Positions 29,917 through 37,562 of a stretch of DNA of 64,000 nt are shown in pieces. Each line of letters starts with the position of its first letter. The stretch's first letter is position 1. A program made the translations under genes and the position numbers. The notes under the pieces were generated by a model. The model saw only the letters and a program-made list of their open reading frames with translations, ran no database searches and was not told where the DNA came from. Origin of the DNA: Plantactinospora sp. BC1 (GTDB lineage: Bacteria; Actinomycetota; Actinomycetes; Mycobacteriales; Micromonosporaceae); contig NZ_CP028158.1 of the NCBI RefSeq assembly GCF_003030345.1, positions 930,001 through 994,000 of the forward strand. Reading direction: 5' to 3'.

Positions 29917-30450
29917 TCAAGCAGTGACAGGACCTGGTCGCTCGCTACGCCAGAATTGGCGTGGCGCGAACCCTTCACGTCGCAGCCAGTGCTCGGTATA
30001 AACGACACGTTCCGCCTCGACGACCACGAGTGTGTCCTGAGGCGGCTCGGACAACGGTCGTCCCCGCTCGGCGTGCTCGTTCTCCCACCGGAACGCCGTC
30101 CAGTAGTGCGCGCGGTCCGGATGCTCCGGGTCAAGCACCCTTGCAGTTCCGAACAGTTGAGCGCCACGGCTGCTGGCCAGCCCGACCAGCGGCGCGAAGA
30201 TTCCGATGGACACCCGCGGATCCGCAGCGAGGTTGCGCATCTTCGGTGAACGCGGTGCAGCGGTGAAGAGCACGGCGAAGCCAAGCGAGTAGTACCGCAC
30301 CGGGGTGGCCAGCGGCCCGTCCGGACCCGTGGTCGCGAGCACGCACATGTTCTGCGACGACAGGAGGTTGAGGATGCGCTCCTCAAGCCGCTGACGATCG
30401 AGTCGCTTGGTCGGCGTGGGCCCGGACAGCCAGGGGTTCGTCAACGGCAT
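29917..30450 (-). CDS. Pyridoxamine 5'-phosphate oxidase-like protein
   Basis: A protein of 177 residues with the flavin split-barrel pattern SSQNMCVLATTGPDGPLATPVRYYSLGFAVLFTAAPRSPKMRNLAADPRVSIGIF. The C-terminal part holds LVVVEAERVVYTEHWLRREGFAPRQFWR. The cofactor and substrate are not evident. It differs clearly from the PNPOx-like protein at 6330 and is not a recent duplicate. The ATG at 30450 begins MPLTNPWLSG. Confidence 0.75.
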   Translation of the reverse strand: MPLTNPWLSGPTPTKRLDRQRLEERILNLLSSQNMCVLATTGPDGPLATPVRYYSLGFAVLFTAAPRSPKMRNLAADPRVSIGIFAPLVGLASSRGAQLFGTARVLDPEHPDRAHYWTAFRWENEHAERGRPLSEPPQDTLVVVEAERVVYTEHWLRREGFAPRQFWRSERPGPVTA

Positions 30451-30525
30451 GTAGCGACCTCGATCATGACGAGCACCCTACCCACCTGACTGTCCGTCCG
30501 GCCGCCATGATCGGCAGGACTCGGC

Positions 30526-30606
30526 CTAACCCGTCATTGCCAGTCGGTCCGCCAGTTCGCCGAGGTGACTCTCCACCCGCGCCCGGTCGTAACCGCGCAG
30601 GCTCAC
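30526..30606 (-). pseudogene. 26-codon fragment resembling a DivIVA-type helix
   Basis: From GTG 30606 the minus strand reads VSLRGYDRARVESHLGELAD and stops at 30526. RGYDRAxVxxHL is a pattern seen at the start of DivIVA-like coiled coils. It sits immediately beside the left boundary of the duplicated block (30635) and may be the end of a gene cut by that event. It is too short to be sure. Confidence 0.25.
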
Positions 30607-30634
30607 GGTGGAGTCGGAACATGTCCGGAGACGC

Positions 30635-30672
30635 CGCTGGCCGGGTCCCCTGTGGTGGGGACCCGGCCAGCG
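30635..30672 (-). terminator. Terminator of paralogue C
   Basis: A perfect 16-bp stem, CGCTGGCCGGGTCCCC (30635-30650) and its inverse (30657-30672), with a TGTGGT loop. The same hairpin follows paralogue D at 34058-34095. Confidence 0.85.
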
Positions 30673-30700
30673 GGTGGTGCGGTCGTGTTGTTTGGTTGTC

Positions 30701-31414
30701 TTAGCTGTTGTTCCAGGTGTTGGCGACCAGGTCGGCGGCCAGGTCCTCCCACTGCGCGTACGCGTCGGGGTAGGCCGAGACCTGTACCTTCTGCGCGGCC
30801 ACGGTCAGCGGCAGGTCCTGCCAACCGTCAACCTGCTTCAGCCCCTTGAGGAACGCGATGGTCGAGTACTCCGGATCGGTGATCTGCTCCGGCGAACCCC
30901 AACCCGACGACGGTCGCTGCTGGAACAGGCCCAGCGAGTCGTGGTCGTTGCGGTCACCCAGGTGACCCAGGTTCTCCAACTTCGACTCCTGCAACGAGGT
31001 ACCCACGGCGATCACCGCGGCACGCTCGTCCAGACCCGCCTTCTTGGTGGCCTTCACGATCGCCTTCACGTTGTCGGACTGCTCACCCGACAGCGCAATC
31101 CGCGACTGACCACCCTGCACACCATGCGGCACCAAACGATCCCGCGACGGCTTGCCCTTACGGTCCTTGTCACGCTTCTCGCTCTTACGGTCCTTCTCGT
31201 TCTTGTGGTCCTTGTCGCTCTTGTGGTCCTTGTCGGCCATGACCGACTGCGACACCGGCGAAGCGACATGCTCGGGCGCGGCGTGAGCGGCCACGGCGGG
31301 GCCGGCGACAGCGCCACCGACGAACGCCAGACCAGCAACACCCAGAGCGGTCTTACGAACCAGAGAAGTCTGCTCGATGGCCGGGAGCCATCGGCTGAAC
31401 AGAGTCGTGTTCAT
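30701..31414 (-). CDS. Secreted lysozyme/transglycosylase-like protein, paralogue C
   Basis: A protein of 237 residues, the shortest of the three near-identical copies because its Lys/Asp linker has fewer units (DKDHKSDKDHKNEKDRKSEK). The export segment and conserved domain (SLQESKLENLGHLGDRNDHD, GLFQQRPSSGWG) match paralogues B and D almost residue for residue. It ends at TAA 30701, 28 bp before a strong terminator, and starts at ATG 31414 after the ribosome site GGAAGG. The function is inferred as in paralogue B. Confidence 0.75.
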   Translation of the reverse strand: MNTTLFSRWLPAIEQTSLVRKTALGVAGLAFVGGAVAGPAVAAHAAPEHVASPVSQSVMADKDHKSDKDHKNEKDRKSEKRDKDRKGKPSRDRLVPHGVQGGQSRIALSGEQSDNVKAIVKATKKAGLDERAAVIAVGTSLQESKLENLGHLGDRNDHDSLGLFQQRPSSGWGSPEQITDPEYSTIAFLKGLKQVDGWQDLPLTVAAQKVQVSAYPDAYAQWEDLAADLVANTWNNS

Positions 31415-31663
31415 GATGGTCTACCTTCCAATCGGGGGTGAACACCCCATGGGGGACGGGGTGTCATCGGAGATATCCCGAGACCGTCACGGTCTCCAGG
31501 GACGAAAGAAAGTTCGCCCGGCACTACAGGCACCGGGGGGGGTGCTGGTACTCAGGCGAACACCATATGTAACGACCGGCGGCCCCGGATCATTCCCCGA
31601 GGCCCGACCACCAGCCCAGCTCACAGGCGGTGGTACTCGGCCGTACCCGAGATGTAACGACCG
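31415..31663 (-). promoter_or_regulatory. Structured, conserved 5' leader of paralogue C
   Basis: It has the same hairpin order as copy B. H3 arms are TCCAAT (31427-31432) and ATCGGA (31466-31471), giving an A-U to G-U change in the mRNA pair; the inner ACACCCC/GGGGTGT helix is kept. H2 reads GAGACCG/CGGTCTC where copies B and D have a G-U pair. H1 closes with GTTCGCCTG/CGGGCGAAC, again one U-A to U-G change. Both GTCGTTACAT boxes are present. Confidence 0.65.
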
Positions 31664-31771
31664 CGAGCCCGCCAACATTCCACCGTCAGCAGTTGATCAA
31701 AAGGCCAAACCCGGACATCCGAGCGGACACCTCAGAATGCGGGGCACATCCGGCGCCTGCGCGGCCCAGCT

Positions 31772-32374
31772 CTACGTGACGGTTAGCCAGGCACGCCAAC
31801 GAGGTGTGATGAGGGCTGTGATCTCGTCATAGCCGGCCGAACCCGGGTGCGCGCCATCACCGGTACGAACCTCGCGGGTCCACACGGCGCTCTTACGCAA
31901 CGAGGACTGCACCGCGACGTACGGTACGCCCGCTTCGCGACAGGTCCGCGCAAACGCGTCGTCGAGCGAGGCCAACCGTACATTCTGAGCGTCATCGTCG
32001 ACCGGTGGCGGACCGACGACAAGGACGCGCCAGCCCTGGCCGGCAGCCTGGTCGAGCATCCGGGTCAGGGTGGCCGCCGACCGTTCGGGCGTCACCCGGG
32101 GCCGGCCGTTCTCCTCGGTGGTGTCGTTGACCCCGAACGACATCACGACACGGAGGTCGTTGCCGTCCCGTAGCCGCAGCAAACACTCTGCACGCCAACG
32201 GGCGAGGATGTCGTCGGACGTCTGCCGGCGTACGCCGAGGTTGTAGGTCGTGAGCGGTTGCCCGTCGGCGCAGGTTCGTGCCGCGAGCCGGCCCACCCAG
32301 CCCAGGCAGCGCGGATCGCCGACGCCCAGCACGAAGGAGTCGCCGACGAAGCAGACGCGCAGGTCACGGATCAC
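31772..32374 (-). CDS. SGNH/GDSL hydrolase
   Basis: A protein of 200 residues with all four SGNH blocks: FVGDSFVLGVGD (nucleophile Ser), a glycine in LGVRRQTSDDI, SFGVNDTTEENG (Asn), and DGAHPGSAGYDEI (Asp-x-x-His). There is no signal peptide, so it is likely a cytoplasmic esterase or acyl hydrolase. The start is GTG 32374. It stands alone between the leader of paralogue C and the SnoaL-like gene. Confidence 0.85.
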   Translation of the reverse strand: MIRDLRVCFVGDSFVLGVGDPRCLGWVGRLAARTCADGQPLTTYNLGVRRQTSDDILARWRAECLLRLRDGNDLRVVMSFGVNDTTEENGRPRVTPERSAATLTRMLDQAAGQGWRVLVVGPPPVDDDAQNVRLASLDDAFARTCREAGVPYVAVQSSLRKSAVWTREVRTGDGAHPGSAGYDEITALITPRWRAWLTVT

Positions 32375-32613
32375 GCGTGCAGTGTCTCAGGCGCTGCCGG
32401 CAGAACGGCCAGCTGGCCACTCCGGTGTTCCCGAGCGCGACCAGGCACGACCAGGCTGCCTGCGCGTTACGCACCATCCGAGTCGACTTTCGCCGTTCGG
32501 AGGAAACTCCCACAGCTGTCCCACTCGCACGCAGTCCGCCCGGCGAAACAGGTTTCCCGGTGCAGTGAGGTCACGGACCTCGCGGGACTCGCCCACCGGC
32601 TATGGGCGCACCC

Positions 32614-32982
32614 TCAGCCGGACGTGGGCCGAGTGAACTCGGGCTGATCGAGTACGCGCAGCCAGGATCCGTCAGGCTGGCGGCGTACCACCTGTGCCCG
32701 GGCGCCGGCACCGTCCTTGGCTACGGTCGAAGTGAGTGCGAGATCGCCGCTGACGAGCGTCGGAAGCGGCTCCTCCGGTTCGAAGTGTGGGCGGTTCGCG
32801 AGTACCTTCGTCCAGAGCGCCTGGATCGCGGCCCGGCCGACAGTCTGGCCGCCGGGCGGGTACGCCAGCACCGCATCCTCGGCGTAGAGCGCCGCGACGC
32901 CCTCGGCGTCTCCCGCGTTGGAACGCTCGACGAACAGCCGGGTGATCTCCTCCGGTCGCATTGCCTTCTCGTAATCCGCCAT
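32614..32982 (-). CDS. SnoaL-like (NTF2-fold) protein
   Basis: A protein of 122 residues. The segments ITRLFVERSNAGDAEGVAALYAEDAVLAYPPGGQTVGRAAIQALW, then LPTLVSGDLALTSTV and RRQPDGSWLRVLDQPEF, give the full cone-shaped NTF2 fold pattern. Members are enzymes or binding proteins for small ligands; this one is not assigned. The ATG at 32982 is chosen because GAGAGG lies just upstream; a longer frame starts at 33027. It is divergent from a LysR regulator that probably controls it. Confidence 0.8.
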   Translation of the reverse strand: MADYEKAMRPEEITRLFVERSNAGDAEGVAALYAEDAVLAYPPGGQTVGRAAIQALWTKVLANRPHFEPEEPLPTLVSGDLALTSTVAKDGAGARAQVVRRQPDGSWLRVLDQPEFTRPTSG

Positions 32983-33061
32983 GTGGATCCTCTCGATTCC
33001 TGCTGTATCCCCTGACGGATCGAGCATGCACGGAGCAAAATCAGAAGTACAACAGCTAATT

Positions 33062-33081
33062 CTGATGACATCTAGAATCAG
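33062..33081. promoter_or_regulatory. LysR-type operator and promoter
   Basis: CTGAT (33062-33066) and ATCAG (33077-33081) form an inverted repeat in the divergent region. TAGAAT (33073-33078) within it is a good -10 whose transcript would start close to ATG 33087, so the LysR mRNA may be leaderless and self-regulated. Confidence 0.5.
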
Positions 33082-33086
33082 CAGTT

Positions 33087-33986
33087 ATGGAGCTGAGGCA
33101 GCTGGAGTACCTCGTGGCGGTTGCCGAGGAGGCAAGCTTCACCCGGGCCGCAGAGCGCGTTCGGATCAGCCAGTCCGGGGTGAGCGCGCAGATCCGGCAA
33201 CTCGAACGCGAACTCGGGGCGACCCTCATCGACCGCTCGGCCAGGACGGCGACCCTGACGGCTGCGGGCAGGGTCGCTCTGGAGTACGCGCGCGCCACGC
33301 TTGCCTCCGCAGCCGCACTACGGCAAACCGTCGGCGAAGTGACCGGCCTGATCCGTGGCCAACTCACCGTCGGCATGATCGTCGGGTGCACGGTGACCCC
33401 GCTCTTCGAGGCGCTCGAGGCGTTCCACCGGGCCCATCCGCAGGTCGAGCTGACCCTGTTGGAGGACAACTCCGACCGACTCGTCGAGGGCGTCCGGTCC
33501 GCCGCGATCGACCTCGCCCTGATCGGTACGGCCGAAGCCACGCCGGTCGGGCTGAACGCGCTGACGATCGTCAGCGAACGACTGGTGGCGCTGGTACCGC
33601 CGGAACATCCACTCGCGGCGCGGGAGAAAATCGGCTTGGCCGACATCGCGGAGCATCCGGTCATCTGCATGCCGGAGGGCACCGGGATCCGAACCGTGTT
33701 CGACCGGGCCTGCGTCAACCGCCGCGTCCAGCCGACCATCGCCTTGCAGGCTAGTGCTGCCACCACCATCGTCGAGCTGGCGATCCGAGGGCTCGGAGTC
33801 GCGATTCTCAGCGAGTCCATGACTGACGAGTACGAGGACCGGCTGACCGCGCTCCGGGTGCGCGACGTTGACATCCCGGCGCTACTGGCACTGGTTTGGA
33901 AACCCACGCAGAGCCCTGCCCTTGCCCGACTGGTCCGGTACAGCCGAGACGCCTTCGCCCCCGTCCAGGCAGAGAGCACGACGTAA
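33087..33986 (+). CDS. LysR family transcriptional regulator
   Basis: A protein of 299 residues, the usual family length. The N-terminal helix-turn-helix reads MELRQLEYLVAVAEEASFTRAAERVRISQSGVSAQIRQLERELG. The effector-binding domain starts near residue 90 (LTVGMIVGCTVTPLFEALEAFHRAHPQVELTL). It is divergent from the SnoaL-like gene, with a symmetrical element between them. The inducer is unknown. Confidence 0.92.
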   Translation: MELRQLEYLVAVAEEASFTRAAERVRISQSGVSAQIRQLERELGATLIDRSARTATLTAAGRVALEYARATLASAAALRQTVGEVTGLIRGQLTVGMIVGCTVTPLFEALEAFHRAHPQVELTLLEDNSDRLVEGVRSAAIDLALIGTAEATPVGLNALTIVSERLVALVPPEHPLAAREKIGLADIAEHPVICMPEGTGIRTVFDRACVNRRVQPTIALQASAATTIVELAIRGLGVAILSESMTDEYEDRLTALRVRDVDIPALLALVWKPTQSPALARLVRYSRDAFAPVQAESTT

Positions 33987-34057
33987 CCCTTCCTCGATCG
34001 CACTCTTCCTCGGGTATCGGCGCGCCTGCTCGGCAGGCGCTCGGGATTCGGAAATGC

Positions 34058-34095
34058 CGCTGGCCGGGTCCCCTGTGGTGGGGACCCGGCCAGCG
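34058..34095 (-). terminator. Terminator of paralogue D
   Basis: It is the same 16-bp perfect stem and TGTGGT loop as after paralogue C (34058-34073 with 34080-34095). Confidence 0.85.
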
Positions 34096-34125
34096 GGTGG
34101 TGCGGTCGTGTTTGTTTGGTTGTCT

Positions 34126-34884
34126 TTAGCTGTTGTTCCAGGTGTTGGCGACCAGGTCGGCGGCCAGGTCTTCCCACTGCGCGTACGCGTCGGGGTAGGC
34201 CGAGACCTGTACCTTCTGCGCGGCCACGGTCAGCGGCAGGTCCTGCCAACCGTCGACCTGCTTCAGCCCCTTGAGGAACGCGATGGTCGAGTACTCCGGA
34301 TCGGTGATCTGCTCCGGCGAACCCCAACCCGAACTGGGTCGCTGCTGGAACAGGCCCAGCGAGTCGTGGTCGTTGCGGTCACCCAGGTGACCCAGGTTCT
34401 CCAACTTCGACTCCTGAAGACTCGTACCCACGGCGATCACCGCGGCACGCTCGTCCAGACCCGCCTTCTTCGTCGCCTTCACGATCGCCTTCACGTTGTC
34501 GGACTGCTCACCCGACAGCGCAATCCGCGACTGCTTACCCTGCGCACCATGCGGGACCAGCTTGTCCCGCGACGGCTTACGATCCTTCTCGCGCTTGTCA
34601 CGCTTCTCGCTCGTACGGTCCTTCTCGTTCTTGTGGTCCTTGTCGCTCTTGTGGTCCTTGTCGCTCTTGTGGTCCTTGTCGCTCTTGTGGTCGTTGCCCT
34701 TGTCGGCCATGACCGACTGCGACACCGGCGAAGCGACATGCTCGGGGGCGGCGTGAGCGGCCACGGCGGGGCCGGCGACAGCGCCACCGACGAACGCCAG
34801 GCCAGCAACACCCAGAGCGGTCTTACGAACCAGGGAAGTCTGCTCGATGGCCGGGAGCCATCGGCTGAACAGAGTCGTGTTCAT
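34126..34884 (-). CDS. Secreted lysozyme/transglycosylase-like protein, paralogue D
   Basis: A protein of 252 residues, the longest copy. The Lys/Asp linker contains repeated HKSDKD units (three HKSDKD and one HKNEKD), encoded by an 18-bp tandem repeat around 34632-34692. The conserved C-terminal domain is the same as in B and C, with the invariant LQESKL and DSLGLFQQRPSSGWGSPEQI. It is exported by the same N-terminal segment. The basic and acidic linker may bind wall polymers; that is inference. Confidence 0.75.
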   Translation of the reverse strand: MNTTLFSRWLPAIEQTSLVRKTALGVAGLAFVGGAVAGPAVAAHAAPEHVASPVSQSVMADKGNDHKSDKDHKSDKDHKSDKDHKNEKDRTSEKRDKREKDRKPSRDKLVPHGAQGKQSRIALSGEQSDNVKAIVKATKKAGLDERAAVIAVGTSLQESKLENLGHLGDRNDHDSLGLFQQRPSSGWGSPEQITDPEYSTIAFLKGLKQVDGWQDLPLTVAAQKVQVSAYPDAYAQWEDLAADLVANTWNNS

Positions 34885-35140
34885 GATGGTCTACCTTCCA
34901 ATCGGGGGAACAACACCCCATGGGGGAAAACCGGGGTGTCATTGGAAATCACACGTCCCGAGACCGTCACGGCCTCCAGGGACGAAAGAAGGTTCGCCCG
35001 GCACACGCGCACGGGGGGGTGCTGGTACTCAGGCGAACACCATATGTAACGACCGGCGACCCCGGATCATTCCCCGAGGCCCGGCCACCAGCCCAGCTCA
35101 CAGGCGGTGGTACTCGGCCGTACCCGAGATGTAACGACCG
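34885..35140 (-). promoter_or_regulatory. Structured, conserved 5' leader of paralogue D
   Basis: H3 arms are at 34897-34902 and 34941-34946 and the inner ACACCCC/GGGGTGT helix is kept. H2 reads GAGGCCG/CGGTCTC with a G-U pair, and H1 is GTTCGCCTG/CGGGCGAAC. Both GTCGTTACAT boxes are present (the distal one near 35129-35138). The block AGTTGATCAA at 35168-35177 marks the outer end of the homology, probably close to the promoter. Confidence 0.65.
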
Positions 35141-35472
35141 ACTGCCCAACCGCATTCCACCGCACCAAGTTGATCAAGCGAAGGTGGAGAGTTCGGGTCG
35201 GACAACAAAGCCGTCGCGTCGAAACGTCACCCGGACCCGACACACGTGCCGGACAACCATCGAGCCCGCCTGGGCGCCACGTCCTGGCCGCGCGGATCGT
35301 CCCTCGGAAGCAGTGAGGGCGACGAGCGGCTGCCCGACGACGGTGAGATCGACGATCACGCCGGAGTCGAGCAGCCGCAACGGTCGCTCGGTGCGACCGC
35401 ACCGGACCGGGACGATGGGGACACCCCGGTCAAGGGCGATGGGGGCACCTGCCGGTCAAGGACCCTCTCCGG
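35141..35472. other. Gap without a convincing gene
   Basis: It lies between the leader of paralogue D and the ggt stop. A minus-strand open frame of 68 codons (35174-35380) has ordinary composition but no recognisable family and no clear ribosome site. It may be the decayed end of a gene. No strong hairpin is seen. Confidence 0.4.
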
Positions 35473-37305
35473 TCAACGCCCAGGGCGGACGACACCCGCC
35501 GCCCCGCCGCCGCGCCGTACCGGTTCCGCCGACGCCACCAGGCCGTGCCGACCGGTGAACTCGATCGCGGTGGCCGCACCGAGTTCGGCGGTACTCGTGA
35601 ACCGCGGATGGCCGAGCGCGTCGAGTGCACTGCCGTACGCGCTGACGAACGCCGGTTCTGCCTGAGGCGCGGCACTGTTGCGCTGTGAGGCCCGGGGTGC
35701 CGCCATCGCCTCCGGCAGAGACATCCCGAGGTCGATCCGGTTGACCAGTACCTGCAGCACGGTGGTGATGATGGTGGCACCACCGGGGGTGCCGAGCGCC
35801 AGGAACGGGCGGCCGTCGTCGAGCACGATCGTCGGCGACATCGAACTGCGGGGGCGCTTGCCCGGCGCCGGCAGATTCGGATCGGGAGCGGCTCCCGGGG
35901 TCTGTGCGAACGTGAAGTCGGTCAACTCGTTGTTGAGCAGGAATCCGCGTCCGGGTACCACCATCGCGTTCCCGCCGGTCTGTTCGATCGTCAGGGTGTA
36001 CTCGACGACGTTGCCCCACCGGTCGGCCACCGTCAGGTTCGTGGTGCTCTGCCCGGGGTTGGGCTCGGCACCCGCCGCGCCGGTCGCGCAGTCGCCGTAT
36101 CTTCCGTCGGGTTCGCCGGGCGGTACCGGCTTCGGCGCGGCCCGGCCAGGGTCGAGCTGGCAGGCCCGCTCGGCCGCGTACCGGTCGCTGAGCAGTTCGT
36201 CGAGGATCCGCCGGGAGGTGCCGTCGGCGACGTACCGGTTCCGGTCGGCGTAGGCCAGGGCGCTCGCCTCCAGGTAGTGGTGCAGCGCCTCCGTCACCGT
36301 CATCTTGGCCAGGTCGAACCGTTCCAGGATGTTCAGCGCCTCGCCGACGGCGACACCGCCGCTCGACGGCGTCGACATGCCGTACACCTGGTAGCCCCGG
36401 TAGTCGGACCGGGTCGGCGCGGGGAACCGCAGCTCGTAGCGGGCGAGGTCGGCCGGGGTCATCCCGCCGGGTTGGATCGGGTACTGCCAGGGCACGGTCG
36501 GGTCGGCGGCGACCGGCGGGCGGCGCACCGCCTCGACGAGGTCCGCGCCGATCGGGCCGGTGTAGAAGACGTCGATGCCGCGCCGGGCGATCTGCCGGTA
36601 GGTGTCGGCCAGGTCCCGGTTGCGCTGGATGGAACCGACCGCCGGTGGTTGGCCGCCCGGCAGGTAGAGCTTCCGGGTCGCGTCGAACTGGGCGAACGCC
36701 GCCTCGTTCTCCGCCACCTGCTGCCGGAACGTCGCGTCGACCACGAACCCCCGCCCGGCCACCTCGGCGGCCGGGGCGAGCGCCGCCGACAGCGGCCGGC
36801 TGCCCCACCTGCGCAACGCCTCGTGCCAGGTCAACAGCGTCCCGGGTACGCCGACCGACAGGCCGCTGACCCGAGCCTGCTGAAAGGGGTACGGAGTGCC
36901 GCTGGCCGGGTCGACGAAGGAGTCCGCTCGGATGGAGGCGGGTGCCGACTCCCGGCCGTCGATGGTGTGCACCCGGCGGGTACGCGCGTCGTAGTAGACG
37001 AAGAAGCCGCCACCGCCGATACCGGCCGAGAACGGCTCGGTCACGCCGAGCGTGGCGGCCGCCGCCACCGCCGCGTCGACCGCGTTGCCACCGCGACGGA
37101 GTACGTCCAGGCCGACGGCGGTAGCAGTGGGGTCGACAGTGGACACGGCACCGCCGTACCCGTGCGCGGTCGGCGTCTTGGGTGGTTCGCCGGAGTGGCC
37201 GGCGGCGGCCGGTGCGGCGCTGGCCGGCGCCGACGTGACGACCAGGGTGACGGCCACGACGCCGGCCACCGCCATCCGGGCTGTTGCCCTCTTGGTGAGC
37301 CTCAT
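35473..37305 (-). CDS. ggt: Gamma-glutamyltransferase
   Basis: A protein of 610 residues with a signal peptide (MRLTKRATARMAVAGVVAVTLVVTSAPASA). The precursor block runs VLRRGGNAVDAAVAAAATLGVTEPFSAGIGGGGFFVYYD to IDGRESAPAS. The autocleavage site is in PGQSTTNLTVADRWGN, where the second Thr would be the N-terminal nucleophile. The small subunit holds NNELTDF and GTPGGATIITTVLQVL. It cleaves or transfers gamma-glutamyl groups outside the cell. The ATG at 37305 follows GGAGGGG. An upstream M20 amidohydrolase gene is on the same strand. Confidence 0.93.
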   Translation of the reverse strand: MRLTKRATARMAVAGVVAVTLVVTSAPASAAPAAAGHSGEPPKTPTAHGYGGAVSTVDPTATAVGLDVLRRGGNAVDAAVAAAATLGVTEPFSAGIGGGGFFVYYDARTRRVHTIDGRESAPASIRADSFVDPASGTPYPFQQARVSGLSVGVPGTLLTWHEALRRWGSRPLSAALAPAAEVAGRGFVVDATFRQQVAENEAAFAQFDATRKLYLPGGQPPAVGSIQRNRDLADTYRQIARRGIDVFYTGPIGADLVEAVRRPPVAADPTVPWQYPIQPGGMTPADLARYELRFPAPTRSDYRGYQVYGMSTPSSGGVAVGEALNILERFDLAKMTVTEALHHYLEASALAYADRNRYVADGTSRRILDELLSDRYAAERACQLDPGRAAPKPVPPGEPDGRYGDCATGAAGAEPNPGQSTTNLTVADRWGNVVEYTLTIEQTGGNAMVVPGRGFLLNNELTDFTFAQTPGAAPDPNLPAPGKRPRSSMSPTIVLDDGRPFLALGTPGGATIITTVLQVLVNRIDLGMSLPEAMAAPRASQRNSAAPQAEPAFVSAYGSALDALGHPRFTSTAELGAATAIEFTGRHGLVASAEPVRRGGGAAGVVRPGR

Positions 37306-37562
37306 TGCCCCTCCACGGTCAGGTTGCGTCCTTGATATGCCCTCGGCGGCGGTGCGGCAACTGGAGGCGGCGTCGAGGGGCAACCCCGGCCGACGATCTG
37401 CGTCTGCCCGCCCCCGGCGGCGGCTTTCGCCGGCGCACTCCCCTGGCGGTGTGACGGCGGACCCCACCCGTAAGGCATCCTAGGAAGATAGGTCGTATGA
37501 TCGAGGGGCGGTGCGGGCGGATACGGCACGCGAGGACCGTATCCGCGTCGTCCTGAGCTGGG

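Larger units (their letters stand above)
30635..31700. repeat. Long direct repeat, copy C (terminator, gene and leader)
   Basis: This block is nearly identical to 34058-35177 from the terminator hairpin through the gene and leader to a shared AGTTGATCAA at the right end. A third, shorter copy (25384-26400) shares the gene and leader but has a different terminator. Confidence 0.85.
34058..35177. repeat. Long direct repeat, copy D (terminator, gene and leader)
   Basis: It matches 30635-31700 throughout apart from scattered substitutions, a longer Lys/Asp linker and small leader indels. Both are in the same orientation, about 3.4 kb apart, enclosing the SGNH, SnoaL-like and LysR genes. Confidence 0.85.

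Noticed and set aside
35174-35380. A 68-codon minus-strand gene
   Set aside because: No family resemblance, no clear ribosome site, and the surroundings look decayed.
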